DNA of 64,000 nt from CAZGMJ01 sp964526785 (lineage in GTDB: Bacteria > Planctomycetota > Phycisphaerae > Sedimentisphaerales > Anaerobacaceae), in NCBI GenBank assembly GCA_964526785.1, contig CAZGMJ010000006.1:92182-156181 (forward strand), read 5' to 3'. Positions 8,548 to 18,396 of this stretch are shown in pieces; the first letter of the stretch is position 1, and every line of letters starts with the position of its first letter. A program made the translations under genes and the position numbers. The notes beneath the pieces are model-generated. The model was given only the letters and a program-made list of their open reading frames with translations. It was not told the origin of the DNA and did not search any database.

Positions 8548-11500
8548 ATGACCGATCCGATGAACGAAAACCTGGAGCCGTGTGGTGATTCTCCTGACAA
8601 GGGCGCGCTTCTTGTCCGCATCAATGAGCTTGTTGGTGTGGGGGATATTCAGGCTGCATGGAGAGTTGTCGCATCGTATTGTGTAGATAACCGCGGGGAT
8701 GTGGAGATGCTGGCTGCGCTGCGTGAAATCGAGAGACTTAGAATGCGCAGCGAACCATCAGGCACCAAATTGAGCTTTGCCTATATTGTGCTCAACGGAA
8801 TGCCGCTGCTGGAGTATTCGCTGAAGGCCATATACGACTACGCTCACGAAATCATCATTGTCGAAGGAGCGGTTGAGAATTGCATGTTTGCGGCCAACTC
8901 GGATGGCAGTTCGACCGACGGCACGGTCGAGTTCATAAGGTCATTCCCTGATCCTGACGGCAAGATAAGACTGATTCAGGGCAGATGGCCGGAGAAGCTC
9001 GAGATGACCAACGCGGCCGTCCAGCACGTCACGGGTGATTACATCTGGCTGATTGCTGCGGACGAGGTCTACCGGCCTCAGGATATTGAGGGATGCCTAA
9101 GGCTGGTTGAAGCGAATCCGTCTATCACGCAGGTTGGGCTCATTCCCTACAACTTCTGGAAAGGGTTCGACTTTTACGTCGAATCAGAGCGATTCGCCGA
9201 ACCCGGCCTCCAGTTTCAGGGACCCATCAAGTTTCTGCCGGGGTCTCGTTTCATTAATCATCGGCCCGTGCAGCTCAAATACCCCGGATACCTGCTAACG
9301 GCCGATTATCTGAATCGAATCGACGGTGCGGAAACCAGGAAAGCCGGAATACGATTCTGCCATTACAACTACGTGCTTGAGAGTCAGGTGCAACAGAAGA
9401 TAGAACTATACCACAGGTATGGCTGGGGCAAGAGCTGGGATCTCGACCTTGATGAGTGGTACAAAGAGTGCTTCTTGAAATGGACCCCCGAAAACAGGGA
9501 GCGGATTGAGTCCGAATATCCGGTGTGGACGGGAGATCGCAATTCGCGAACCGTCCGTTTCGAAGACGAACACCCTGAAGTCATGCGAGACTTCATAGAC
9601 GCATTTCGCGCATCGAATCCATCGCTGCAGACATCCTTGGAACCCGGTCAGATGAGAGTCGGTACAGAATCTCTCGGCACATCCGAAAAGGCCTGTTCGG
9701 CAAATGCGCTGCCCCAGGCGGAGAGGTTATCAGCGGGAGCATCGACGGGTGATCCGAGGCAAACGACTGGTGCTACCCCGGTTCATGCTCCTTCACTGAG
9801 GACATTTTTCAAACGCCCCAAGTACATCAAGATCGAAACCACGAATATATGCAATGCCAACTGCTCCTTCTGTGCGTACAGCCTGATGACCCGACCCAGG
9901 GGGGTTATTGAGTCCGATCTCTTTGAACAGACTGTTCGGCAGTATGCGGCGATGGGAGGTGGCCAGATCACGATATCGCCGGAGGTTGGAGATTGTCTTA
10001 TCGATGTTGAATTGCTCAACCGATTGCGATTCTGTCGACAATTCGAACAAATTGACAAACTTGGATTTCACACAAACCTTATCGGCCTGGACCGCTGGTC
10101 CGATAAACAGGTGTCGGAGATGCTCGAATTGGTGACTTGGTGGGCATGCAGTATCGGGCCCAACCGCCAGGTCTATCGGGATATGTTCGGCGTCGATCAG
10201 TTCGAACGGGTAGTCGCCAACCTTGACAGATTACACAGGTTGCTCGCCCAAAGCGCGAATAAGCCCGAGATAGAAATCAACGGCAGGGCGTGCGGGGGTG
10301 CGTTCGAAGTGGACCACCGTATTCTGCGACTGGCCTACGCTCTCATTGATGAGCCTGTAAAATGGACGAGAGTCTACGGCGACTGGGGAGGACGCCTGAC
10401 CGCTTTGCCTCGCAACACTCCTATCTGTCGCTCGAACGGCTCGTCGGAAAGAACACTTCCCTGCATGAAGCCGCTCATATCAGCAGTAGTCTTTCATGAC
10501 GGCAGAGTCGGTTTTTGCGGTTGTGCGGACTATGACGCAGAGCTGGTTATAGGCGACCTCAAGAATGAGTCGCTGAATGCTATTCTGAGCGGACAACGGC
10601 GACGCCAATTCCTTGAAGCGTTTGGTACGCCCCGATTGAACGAGTATTGTCGCAAATGTACTTTCTACGAACCCGCAGAAGCGCTAAGCGAAGTCTGGTC
10701 CGAACATCTGCATCAGGTCGACGCCGTTGAGATTGCGGAAGACGCACAGCCTGTACTGTCCCAAAACAGCGTTTTTGGATTGCGGCATTGCATCGAATCA
10801 GTGGGGGCCAGCGCGAACGAGGTATCTCTCAGCGACAAGGACAATTCCGTTGTCGAATTGATCAAGGGAAACGACGACGAGCGGCGAGACGTTCGACGTC
10901 TATTATGGGTGCGCACCGACTCTATCGGCGATAACATCCTCGCAGCGTCGATGCTGCCATACATTCGCCGAAAGTATCCGAACGCTGAGATCATTGTATT
11001 GTGTCAGGATCATCTAGCCGAATTGTATGAAGCCTGTCCACATGTGGACAGGACCATCTCATTCAATCGCATTCGTGCTCTTTCGGAAGAAGCATATCGC
11101 GTCGAGATCGTGGATCGTTTGCGAGAGGTACAAGCGGATGCAGCATTGAATTCACTGTTTTCGCGAGAGCCAATTACCGACATCTTTACCATAGGCAGCC
11201 TCGCTAAGCAGCGAGTTGCATTGGATGGCGATCTCTGCAATACATCGCGCGAGGCCAAGCTGATGTACAACGAACATTACACAAAGCTGATCCCCAGCAG
11301 TGCCGAGCGCAGAACGGAGTTGGATCGCCATCGAGACTTTCTTGAAGGTCTCCACATTCAGGTCGACTGTCTACAGCCGATGTTATGGATGAATGCCGCT
11401 GATAAGGAATATGCCCAGCAATTCTTCACGCAGAATCATCTCGACCCGGAGCACACGGTGGCTCTTTTCCCCTCCGCTCAGCATTTCCACAAAGTATTTG

Positions 11501-13215
11501 AGCGATATGATGAAGTAATCGGAAAGCTAACCGCACGCGGGCTCAGCTACGTCATCCTCGGAGGCGATGATGACGAGGCACACGCTCAGGCTCGCCGGCT
11601 TAGCTCCAACCATTCGGCTAAGATGTACGACCTGACGGGCAAGACCACGATTCGTCAAACCGCAGCCATCATACAAAGATGCTGTCTCTACCTCGGAGCA
11701 GACTCGGCCGGGGTGCATATGGCCTGTGCAGTCGAAACGCCGAACGTGGTTGTCCTGGGTGGAGGACATTTCAGTCGGTTCATCCCGTATTCAAGTCTGA
11801 CCTCCGCAGTCTGCCTGCCGCTGGAATGTTACGGATGCCGTTGGAACTGCCGTTACGAAACACCGCACTGTGTCAAAGATATCTCACCGGAACTTGTGGC
11901 TGCTGCAGTGGAAGCAACGTTGGATCGCACTACTGACAAGCCGCATCTCTTCCATCAGACTGCAGAATCCTGGCAAGCGGACAACTGGCGACCTTCTTGG
12001 CACGCATGTCGGGATTATCTGGCCGGTCGAGACGTAGAGTTAATATCCTCCGCTGAGGTGCCGCGCAATCCCATTGCTTCTGATGTGCATACGGAGGCAC
12101 ATGATACGCCTGCAGATTCTGGTACGGGTCCCGGTCGACTTATCTGTGACAACACCGCATCAGTTCGGCACGACGGTACTTCTGCCGTGATCAGGCATGT
12201 GCCTGTCCACGGAGCAGACGCGGTGCAACTGGGTGATATACCTTCCGAAAAATGCGATTTGAGCATTGTGCTTTGTACGAGAAACCGGGCCAAACTGCTG
12301 GATCAGATGCTGACCAGCCTGAAGAATGCATCCCGCGGCGTCAACTATGAGGTGATTGTCGTTCAAGGCGAATGCGAGGATAACACGCCAAACGTGCTTA
12401 AGAGACATCGTATATCTCGCATCTACGACGAGACCGCTGCATTGGGGTCCGGCGAACACTCGTGGCCACAGTTGTATAACTTCGGATTCTCCAAAGCCCG
12501 AGGCGTGTGGGCGATGTACGCGAGTGATGACATGATCTTTGGCGAAGGCGCAATCGTCAGCGCGCTTAGGTTTCTGACCCAATTGCAGAATCGAGTTGCC
12601 GGCGGCATATTCTTCTATCGAAATCTTCATTCGGCCGACCCACAGTGGTCCAGACACGGGATCGACTTCACATACGGGTCGCAGTTGCTCATGAATTACG
12701 GTCTAATAAGACTCGAAGATTTCCAGAAGGTGGGGGGGCTTGATGAGTCATATCGATTCTATTGCGCAGATACGGATCTATGCTTGAAATTGTATGAAAG
12801 CGCAAGGCGGTTGGTTCCCTTGCCGAATTGCTTCGTCGATCACGACAACCTGATGGACACTCGAAAGAGTGGTAATATGGCTGTTGCCGATAAGGACATC
12901 GCGCTTCTGCTGCAACGTTGGGGCCGCAAAGTTGGATCGCATCTGCCCCAACCTCGGCGCCTGATCTGGGCCGATGAATTGATGGATGCCTGTAACCTGC
13001 CCGCCGAATTAACCGATGGCTGTCAAAGTCTCGATGCTTATTGGCATGGACTTGCGTGTATGGGGCAAGGGTTGTTTGAAGATGCGAGAGAAGGATTTAT
13101 GCAGGCTGCCTCGCAGTGCAACCATTGGCGCATCTGGTGGCACCTGGCACGGGCGGTGCGACAATGCGACCAGGCGAAGACCGCAAAGATCGAGCAAACT
13201 CTTCATACGAGCTAA
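8548..13215 (+). CDS. giant four-domain protein: GT2 - radical SAM - GT9 - GT2
   Basis: 1555 residues from the ATG at 8548, which has AAAGGG five bases upstream; an ATG at 8527 directly after the previous stop lacks a ribosome site. Domains by position: GT2-like glycosyltransferase about 8770-9420 (SFAYIVLNGMPLLEYSL, AADEVYR); a radical SAM domain about 9810-10690 with CNANCSFC (Cys codons at 9850, 9862, 9871) and a later Cys set CGCADYD/CRKC resembling a SPASM end; a GT9 heptosyltransferase-like domain about 10890-11940 (RTDSIGDNILAASML, GADSAGVHMACAVETP); a second GT2 about 12250-12900 (LSIVLCTRNRAKLLDQML); then a short TPR-like tail. Linkers at 9620-9790 and 12030-12220 are low-complexity. 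It probably builds a glycan on an acceptor; the radical SAM reaction is unknown. Confidence 0.85.
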   Translation: MTDPMNENLEPCGDSPDKGALLVRINELVGVGDIQAAWRVVASYCVDNRGDVEMLAALREIERLRMRSEPSGTKLSFAYIVLNGMPLLEYSLKAIYDYAHEIIIVEGAVENCMFAANSDGSSTDGTVEFIRSFPDPDGKIRLIQGRWPEKLEMTNAAVQHVTGDYIWLIAADEVYRPQDIEGCLRLVEANPSITQVGLIPYNFWKGFDFYVESERFAEPGLQFQGPIKFLPGSRFINHRPVQLKYPGYLLTADYLNRIDGAETRKAGIRFCHYNYVLESQVQQKIELYHRYGWGKSWDLDLDEWYKECFLKWTPENRERIESEYPVWTGDRNSRTVRFEDEHPEVMRDFIDAFRASNPSLQTSLEPGQMRVGTESLGTSEKACSANALPQAERLSAGASTGDPRQTTGATPVHAPSLRTFFKRPKYIKIETTNICNANCSFCAYSLMTRPRGVIESDLFEQTVRQYAAMGGGQITISPEVGDCLIDVELLNRLRFCRQFEQIDKLGFHTNLIGLDRWSDKQVSEMLELVTWWACSIGPNRQVYRDMFGVDQFERVVANLDRLHRLLAQSANKPEIEINGRACGGAFEVDHRILRLAYALIDEPVKWTRVYGDWGGRLTALPRNTPICRSNGSSERTLPCMKPLISAVVFHDGRVGFCGCADYDAELVIGDLKNESLNAILSGQRRRQFLEAFGTPRLNEYCRKCTFYEPAEALSEVWSEHLHQVDAVEIAEDAQPVLSQNSVFGLRHCIESVGASANEVSLSDKDNSVVELIKGNDDERRDVRRLLWVRTDSIGDNILAASMLPYIRRKYPNAEIIVLCQDHLAELYEACPHVDRTISFNRIRALSEEAYRVEIVDRLREVQADAALNSLFSREPITDIFTIGSLAKQRVALDGDLCNTSREAKLMYNEHYTKLIPSSAERRTELDRHRDFLEGLHIQVDCLQPMLWMNAADKEYAQQFFTQNHLDPEHTVALFPSAQHFHKVFERYDEVIGKLTARGLSYVILGGDDDEAHAQARRLSSNHSAKMYDLTGKTTIRQTAAIIQRCCLYLGADSAGVHMACAVETPNVVVLGGGHFSRFIPYSSLTSAVCLPLECYGCRWNCRYETPHCVKDISPELVAAAVEATLDRTTDKPHLFHQTAESWQADNWRPSWHACRDYLAGRDVELISSAEVPRNPIASDVHTEAHDTPADSGTGPGRLICDNTASVRHDGTSAVIRHVPVHGADAVQLGDIPSEKCDLSIVLCTRNRAKLLDQMLTSLKNASRGVNYEVIVVQGECEDNTPNVLKRHRISRIYDETAALGSGEHSWPQLYNFGFSKARGVWAMYASDDMIFGEGAIVSALRFLTQLQNRVAGGIFFYRNLHSADPQWSRHGIDFTYGSQLLMNYGLIRLEDFQKVGGLDESYRFYCADTDLCLKLYESARRLVPLPNCFVDHDNLMDTRKSGNMAVADKDIALLLQRWGRKVGSHLPQPRRLIWADELMDACNLPAELTDGCQSLDAYWHGLACMGQGLFEDAREGFMQAASQCNHWRIWWHLARAVRQCDQAKTAKIEQTLHTS

Positions 13216-13261
13216 AATAAGATGTGCTGAATTAGGGACGGACAATACAGGCGGTTGCATG

Positions 13262-13293
13262 GCTGTCAATCAACAGGTTGGCAGCTTTTTTTT
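13262..13293 (+). terminator. intrinsic terminator of the glycan operon
   Basis: An 8-bp stem GCTGTCAA / TTGGCAGC (one G-T pair) with an 8-base loop is followed directly by eight T residues at 13286-13293. It lies 46 bases after the stop of the giant fusion gene and before mgtE. Confidence 0.85.
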
Positions 13294-13552
13294 GTCGCCA
13301 CATTCGTCATGCTGTCCGAGTGAACATCCAGGACGCGATGATGTCGATCTGGCGCTGTGATCTCGCAACACTACACTGTCTGCCAAGTGGTCGACGCTCC
13401 GGAGTCCGGTTCCCAGAGTTCCTTCGCGCTCGGTGCTTCCGACAATTGTGTTGCCCCTCTTATGAGATTCAGTTATGTTAGCTTGAAGGTGGGTTGTGTT
13501 TTCGTTTTTATGTCCTTGTAAGTGACGGTTTCTGGGAAACGGACAGACTATC
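13294..13552. other. intergenic region before mgtE, nothing recognised
   Basis: No convincing ORF, RNA gene or Mg2+ riboswitch fold was recognised here by eye. An M-box upstream of mgtE was looked for, but its conserved blocks were not seen. Confidence 0.5.
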
Positions 13553-14935
13553 ATGTCGGAAAGGCACGAACATTTGCTGGATCGAATAAGGCCTCTGCTC
13601 GAGTCCGGCGATGAGACGGCCCTCAAAGAACTGCTCAGTGAGTTGCGCAGCAGCGAGACCGCGGAAATCGTCGAACTTGTGGACAACGACGAGAGGCGGG
13701 CAATTTTCGATGTGCTCCCCGGCCCTGATTCGGCGCGTGTGTTCGAGAAGGTCGATGAAGCCACACGGGGTGAACTGTATGACCTGCTTACCGATCAAGA
13801 AATCAGCAGTTTCTTCCTGCATCTGGACCCGGATGATGCTGTTGATGTGATAGCAGAAATCCCCGAGGACGAGCGGGCCGAGATCCTCCGCGGTATTCCC
13901 GCCAGAGAATTGGCTGAGATCGAGGAGTTGATGGGCTACTCCGAGGATTCAGCCGGCGGCATCATGGATCCGATGGTTATCAGCGTTCGCGAGAACGAGA
14001 CTGTTTCCGAGGCGATACGCCAGATTCGCAATTCGGATGTCGACGAGGATTTCTTCTTCGTTTTTGTCGTAGACAAGAATGATCACTACCTCGGCTATGT
14101 ACGCGTCAAACTCCTGCTTACGAGACCTGAGAGTACGCGGATCGGACAACTGACCGAACGCGATACCATCTATGTGCGAACGGATACGGATCAGGAGGAA
14201 GTCAAGAATATCTTCAGTAAGAACGATCTGATCGTGGTCCCCGTCGTGGATGCTGACAACAGGCTTGTGGGTCGCATTACGGCTGACCGTGTCATTGAAG
14301 TTGCGGAGGAGGAGGCGGCTGAAGACCTCTATGCAATGGCGGGCACCGACGCAGATGAACTGGACAAGTTCTCGGCCATTCACGCAGCCCGAATTCGGAT
14401 GACCTGGTTGTTGCCGTGTCTGGTGGGAACGGGGATAACCGGCGTGGTTCTGATGCTGTTTCATGATGTGTTTGATGTCGAGGGATTGTCCCTCGTTTAT
14501 ATTGTGGCCTTGCCTTTTGTGCCCATGATCGCCGCCATTAGCGGCAATGCAGGCCTGCAGACCTCGACAATCGTCGTATCCGGCTTGGCCACAGGCCATC
14601 TGGTGGCCTTGAAACTGAGCCAGGTATTCAGTCGGGAAGTGCGAATTGCGATGCTCGTTGCGGTAAGCTGCGGGCTCGTCGGGGCAATTGTGTGTGCGTC
14701 TCTGTTGGCCATGAAGGGCCAGGCTCACGAGGTTGCTTTGGCGCGTCTTGTGTTCGCATTTATGGTCGCGATGTTTTCTGCGGTAATGGTTGCCACCACC
14801 CTCGGTCTTTTCCTGCCGTTTCTATTTCGCAAGATCGGTATCGATCCGGCTATCAGTTCGGGTCCGCTTATCACGACGGCCAACGACTCGATCAGTGTCG
14901 CTATCTACATGAGTCTGACGCTACTGCTAGTATAG
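13553..14935 (+). CDS. mgtE: magnesium transporter MgtE
   Basis: 460 residues, normal for the family. The order is an MgtE_N superhelical domain (residues ~1-130, with EELMGYSEDSAGGIMDPM), a CBS pair (~135-255, VDNRLVGRITADRVIEV), a connecting helix, and a five-helix membrane domain from ~residue 285 with PMIAAISGNAGLQ and the C-terminal TTANDSISVAIYMSL. It forms a homodimeric Mg2+ channel in the inner membrane, gated by Mg2+ bound to the N and CBS domains. It stands alone after the terminator, so it is probably monocistronic. A weak A/T-rich hairpin followed by CCTTTTTT overlaps its stop at about 14921-14945 and could terminate it. Confidence 0.95.
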   Translation: MSERHEHLLDRIRPLLESGDETALKELLSELRSSETAEIVELVDNDERRAIFDVLPGPDSARVFEKVDEATRGELYDLLTDQEISSFFLHLDPDDAVDVIAEIPEDERAEILRGIPARELAEIEELMGYSEDSAGGIMDPMVISVRENETVSEAIRQIRNSDVDEDFFFVFVVDKNDHYLGYVRVKLLLTRPESTRIGQLTERDTIYVRTDTDQEEVKNIFSKNDLIVVPVVDADNRLVGRITADRVIEVAEEEAAEDLYAMAGTDADELDKFSAIHAARIRMTWLLPCLVGTGITGVVLMLFHDVFDVEGLSLVYIVALPFVPMIAAISGNAGLQTSTIVVSGLATGHLVALKLSQVFSREVRIAMLVAVSCGLVGAIVCASLLAMKGQAHEVALARLVFAFMVAMFSAVMVATTLGLFLPFLFRKIGIDPAISSGPLITTANDSISVAIYMSLTLLLV

Positions 14936-15546
14936 CCTTTTTTCCTTCGGCAGTTTTGGGAGCCGCGCCAGACCCAGGTATGGTCGCTTGTCGGCGCATC
15001 TGCATCTCTCGTGTATTCATCGTGCCGGGGGAGGACTGCGAATCGCGGTAATACTGCACTTCTGTCAGCCACCAGCCGATTCCAACTCAGCGAAGCTCTT
15101 TGACCAACGTCCCAAAAAGAACCGCTTCTGGCGTGTCTTCCGAATGCCTCACTCCTTTTTGTGAATCGTTGCCGCAAGCCTGTTAAAGCAGTGTCTTCGG
15201 CAGGTCGATAGTAATATGCAGATCAAGAGCGTGGTTCGGTGGAGCTAAGCCAGCCTGGTTTTGAAAAAGACTTCCGTTGAGAAGACGAAGATGAAGAATC
15301 CATTCAAGAAAAGACGCATCGTCCGCATCAAACACAAAGTCCATAAGCAAATCGATTGCCACCAGTGGGCAAACAAAATGGAGGTGCACCGGTTGATTTC
15401 AAGCAAGCCCAGCATTCCGGTCCATCCCGACGTGGTGCCTCGATCTGTCCATTGACGGCCTGCACAGGCTGTCACAGCGTGGATGCATATCTTCTGGAAG
15501 ACATTGGCATGGTATGTGCCCGTCTCATCCGCTGATTTGTCGCGTA
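14936..15546. other. long intergenic region, no supported gene
   Basis: About 600 bases between convergent mgtE and the ParA partner gene. Short open frames exist on both strands (for example 15183-15389 minus and 15261-15455 plus), but none has a ribosome site together with a recognisable protein pattern. It may contain decayed sequence. Confidence 0.5.
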
Positions 15547-15954
15547 CTATTTGCCGAGTTTCTTCGCTATGAAAAAGCGAAGTTGGCATTTGCAAAAAGA
15601 CTTGCCCGCAAAAGTCACGCGAAACCTGCATGCACCGCCGTCGTCAGCAAGGCATTCAAGCATTTCCCCGTTTCCGATTAGCCGGGCTTTGCACTGACTG
15701 GCGAAACCGGATTGCACGCACGCGAAATCCTTGGGGCATTGCATCTGACCGGCGATTGCCTGTATCTGCTCGAGCACCTCATCCGGAAGTCTGCTGGGCT
15801 GATCTCGTGCCGGTTCTGCATCGGTTGTGTCGTTTGTCGTGTCACACTCGCTGGATTGATCCGACGGCTTTGCCGCACGCGGCTTTTTGGGAATCCACAC
15901 GCCGTCGAATATCTCGTCGAAGTCCTTCTGCAGCCCGGATCTACGTTTTGACAT
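15547..15954 (-). CDS. small Cys-rich ParA-associated protein
   Basis: 135 residues from the ATG at 15954, which has GGAGGA eight bases upstream; a longer in-frame start would run back into parA. The N-terminus MSKRRSGLQKDFDEIFDGVWIPKK is basic and short, then an acidic/polar linker, then a C-terminal domain with spaced cysteines (CPKDFACVQSGFASQCKA, CLADDGGACR, CKCQLRF) that could bind zinc or a cluster. It overlaps the end of parA by 14 bases, so the two are translationally coupled. There is no ParB-like helix-turn-helix. It occupies the place ParB normally would and may be the ParA partner or cargo adaptor. Function unknown. Confidence 0.75.
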   Translation of the reverse strand: MSKRRSGLQKDFDEIFDGVWIPKKPRAAKPSDQSSECDTTNDTTDAEPARDQPSRLPDEVLEQIQAIAGQMQCPKDFACVQSGFASQCKARLIGNGEMLECLADDGGACRFRVTFAGKSFCKCQLRFFIAKKLGK

Positions 15955-16738
15955 TGGATATCTCCTCCGCCCAGAGCGGGTCGGTGAGTATTTCACCCGC
16001 CAGGGAACGGTAATCAACAGAGCCTCTGCTTTCCGGAGCGTACGTCAATACCGACTCGCCTGCGCTGGGTGCCTCGGCCAAACGTACTGTCTTATGTATG
16101 ACCGTATCGAAGACAAGGCTGCCGAACAACTCCCTCATTTTCTGTTGAATCTGTCGGCTGAAGATGGTGCCGTCCTCAACAAACGTCAATAGTAGTCCGA
16201 GTATCTCACACGAGCATGGGTGAAAACGCTCACGGATAATGCGAATCGTCTCAAGGAGGCGCTTGAGACCTTCGAGAGCATAGTAGTGCACTTGAACGGG
16301 GACGATTACGTCCGTGCTCGCCACTAATGCGTTGAGCGTCAGTATGCCCAGCGAGGGGGGGCAATCGATTATGGCGATGTCATACCGGTCGCCCACCTGC
16401 CTCAGCGCACGTCCGAGAACAAGTTCCTTTCCGACGACGCCGGCAAGTTCTATTTCCGCACCGGCCAGCAATACGTTACATGGGGCCACGTGGAGCCACT
16501 CGATGTTGGTGCCGACTGTAATCATCGGAATGCTGGTATGTTCGTCGATCAGCGCGTCGTAGATCGTACGGCTGAGAGAATCCGGGTCCGTACCGAACCC
16601 CATGGTAGCATGGCCTTGCGGATCAAGGTCGATAACAAGCACGCGGTTGCCCACCTCTGCGAATGCCGCCGCAAGGTTAACTGCTGTGGTTGTCTTGCCA
16701 CAACCGCCTTTCTGATTGATTATCGACAGTGTCCTCAT
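15941..16738 (-). CDS. ParA/Soj-family ATPase
   Basis: 265 residues. The deviant Walker A motif is KGGCGKTTTAVNLA at residues 10-23, with LVIDLDPQGHATMGFG (Walker A') and IAIIDCPPSLGILTLNAL (Walker B). Such ATPases move along nucleoid DNA and position chromosomes, plasmids or protein complexes. There is no parB nearby; the only partner is the overlapping Cys-rich gene. It is transcribed divergently from pilT across a 490-base region with promoters for both, so it may position the pilus machinery rather than DNA (inference). Confidence 0.93.
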   Translation of the reverse strand: MRTLSIINQKGGCGKTTTAVNLAAAFAEVGNRVLVIDLDPQGHATMGFGTDPDSLSRTIYDALIDEHTSIPMITVGTNIEWLHVAPCNVLLAGAEIELAGVVGKELVLGRALRQVGDRYDIAIIDCPPSLGILTLNALVASTDVIVPVQVHYYALEGLKRLLETIRIIRERFHPCSCEILGLLLTFVEDGTIFSRQIQQKMRELFGSLVFDTVIHKTVRLAEAPSAGESVLTYAPESRGSVDYRSLAGEILTDPLWAEEISNVKT

Positions 16739-16830
16739 CTATACCGCCCTGAGTCCGAGCCTGACACAAGTAGCACTGTGGATGCACACGTGAGTTCCGA
16801 ATGGTGCGCACATGACCTGCATACACTATA

Positions 16831-16859
16831 CCTATAGCAAATCTTGTCTCTTTGGTCAA
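16831..16859 (-). promoter_or_regulatory. candidate sigma-70 promoter for parA
   Basis: On the minus strand TTGACC (16854-16859) is separated by 17 bases from TATAGG (16831-16836), about 93 bases upstream of the parA start. A further TATAGT overlaps just downstream. Confidence 0.5.
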
Positions 16860-17073
16860 ATCGCAGGGTGCATAGATACAGCGCCTCAGTACTTACTTTT
16901 TCGACTAAAAAGCCGGTGCGAATTAGCCGCAACTGTCCTCTCTCAAAGGTTTTGCTCGGACATGCAGGACTTGGGCGCGCGGGCAGTGCACAGCGACGTC
17001 GGTTTGTGCCGGTAGAGGGCCGGCCGCAGGGTGAATCTGGCCCAAAAAACGGCTTCTTTCAGGACGGTGGCGC

Positions 17074-17101
17074 TTGACAAATCGCCTTGGTGAGGTATAA
17101 T
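17074..17101 (+). promoter_or_regulatory. consensus sigma-70 promoter for pilT operon
   Basis: Perfect TTGACA (17074-17079) and perfect TATAAT (17096-17101) with a 16-base spacer, ~128 bases upstream of the pilT start. This leaves a leader of about 120 bases. The leader is GC-rich, with no recognised riboswitch. Confidence 0.75.
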
Positions 17102-17228
17102 AAGTGTCTTAAGGGTTAGTACTTACAAGTCTTGGGCGGGAGTCCTGCTCCTCCAGACCACAGCGACCGGCCCTGGGATGGGCGCGTAGGGTATATTCGC
17201 TTTATTTTGACGTACGAAGGTGGGAATC

Positions 17229-18365
17229 ATGAGTTCGAGCCAGCCAATAGATACGCATGTCGGCAGTATTGTTCACGATCCGGCGATCAACAAGTACTTT
17301 CGCGTGGCCATTAAGACACGGGCGAGCGATTTGCACTTGAAAGTCGGCCAGCCGCCCAAATTGCGGATGTTCGGAACGCTGAAGAATACGACTGGTGAGG
17401 TGATGACGGAGGAGAAGATCGAGGAATTGGTGTTTGAGATTCTCAGCCCGACTCAGAAAGACTTCTTCCTGAAGCATGGCTCGCTTGACTTCGCCCACGA
17501 GGTGGACAGCGAAAACCGGTTTCGCACCAATCTGTTCCGGCAGCGAGGAATGATCAGCGTGGCCGCTCGCCGTGTAAACACCGTTATACCGCCTTTTGAG
17601 GACCTCCATCTGCCACCGGTCCTGGAGCAGATTGCAGAAAGCAACCAGGGCCTTATTCTCGTCGTTGGGGCAACCGGTTCAGGTAAGACCACCACGATCG
17701 CCTCGATGATCGATCATATTAACCGAACGCGGCCTTGCCACATTGTAACCATCGAGGATCCGATTGAGTACCTGTTCAAGGACGGCAAAGCCATTGTCAA
17801 TCAGCGTGAGGTCGGTCTCGACGTCAAGGATTTCGACGAAGCGCTGACGTATATGATGCGCCAGGACCCGGATGTAGTCTTCGTTGGTGAAATGCGCGAC
17901 GCCCGTACGGTGACGGCGGGCATGCGTGCTGCCGAAACGGGGCATCTTGTGTTTGCGACCATGCACTCGGCAAACGCTGCCCAGTCTGTGCATCGATTGT
18001 TGGACATGTTTCCCCAGGAAGAGCGTGATCTGGTGCGGCAGAATCTGGCGCTGGCCCTGAAGGCTGTTATCAGCCAAATGCTGCTGCCGTGTTTGAAGGA
18101 GGAGGTGGATCGAATACCTGTTGTCGAGATTCTTATAGCCAACGCCGCCGCGAGGAAGCTGATTGCCGAAGAGCGCGAGTCCGATTTGCCCAGCGTGATT
18201 CGCAGCAGTCAGCAGGAAGGTATGCAGGACATCACATACAATCTCTCCGAGTTGATAAAGGCGGGCATGATCGACCCGAAGGATGCGTTCCAGCACGCAC
18301 CCAACAAGGATGAATTGAAGATGGCGCTCAAAGGCATACGTACAACCGCCAGCAGCATTCTTTGA
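17229..18365 (+). CDS. pilT: type IV pilus retraction ATPase PilT
   Basis: 378 residues from the ATG at 17229, with AAGGTGGG just upstream, preferred over an in-frame GTG at 17220. The N-terminal PAS-like domain has RASDLHLKVGQPPKLR; Walker A is GATGSGKT at residues 147-154; the Asp box is IVTIEDPIEY; Walker B is DPDVVFVGEMRD; the His box is FATMHSANAAQS. All catalytic motifs are intact. The C-terminal part carries the PilT-type IRSSQQEGMQ segment. The hexamer disassembles pili at the inner membrane. It is the first gene behind a strong promoter, followed 31 bases later by the PilB-like pseudo-ATPase. Confidence 0.93.
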   Translation: MSSSQPIDTHVGSIVHDPAINKYFRVAIKTRASDLHLKVGQPPKLRMFGTLKNTTGEVMTEEKIEELVFEILSPTQKDFFLKHGSLDFAHEVDSENRFRTNLFRQRGMISVAARRVNTVIPPFEDLHLPPVLEQIAESNQGLILVVGATGSGKTTTIASMIDHINRTRPCHIVTIEDPIEYLFKDGKAIVNQREVGLDVKDFDEALTYMMRQDPDVVFVGEMRDARTVTAGMRAAETGHLVFATMHSANAAQSVHRLLDMFPQEERDLVRQNLALALKAVISQMLLPCLKEEVDRIPVVEILIANAAARKLIAEERESDLPSVIRSSQQEGMQDITYNLSELIKAGMIDPKDAFQHAPNKDELKMALKGIRTTASSIL

Positions 18366-18396
18366 TACGAAACTTACTGTGGTAATGGAGCAATCT

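Noticed and set aside
13294..13552. Possible Mg2+ riboswitch before mgtE
   Set aside because: No conserved M-box blocks could be matched by eye.
15183..15455. Short frames on both strands in the mgtE-parA gap
   Set aside because: No ribosome site and no protein-like motif; they overlap each other.
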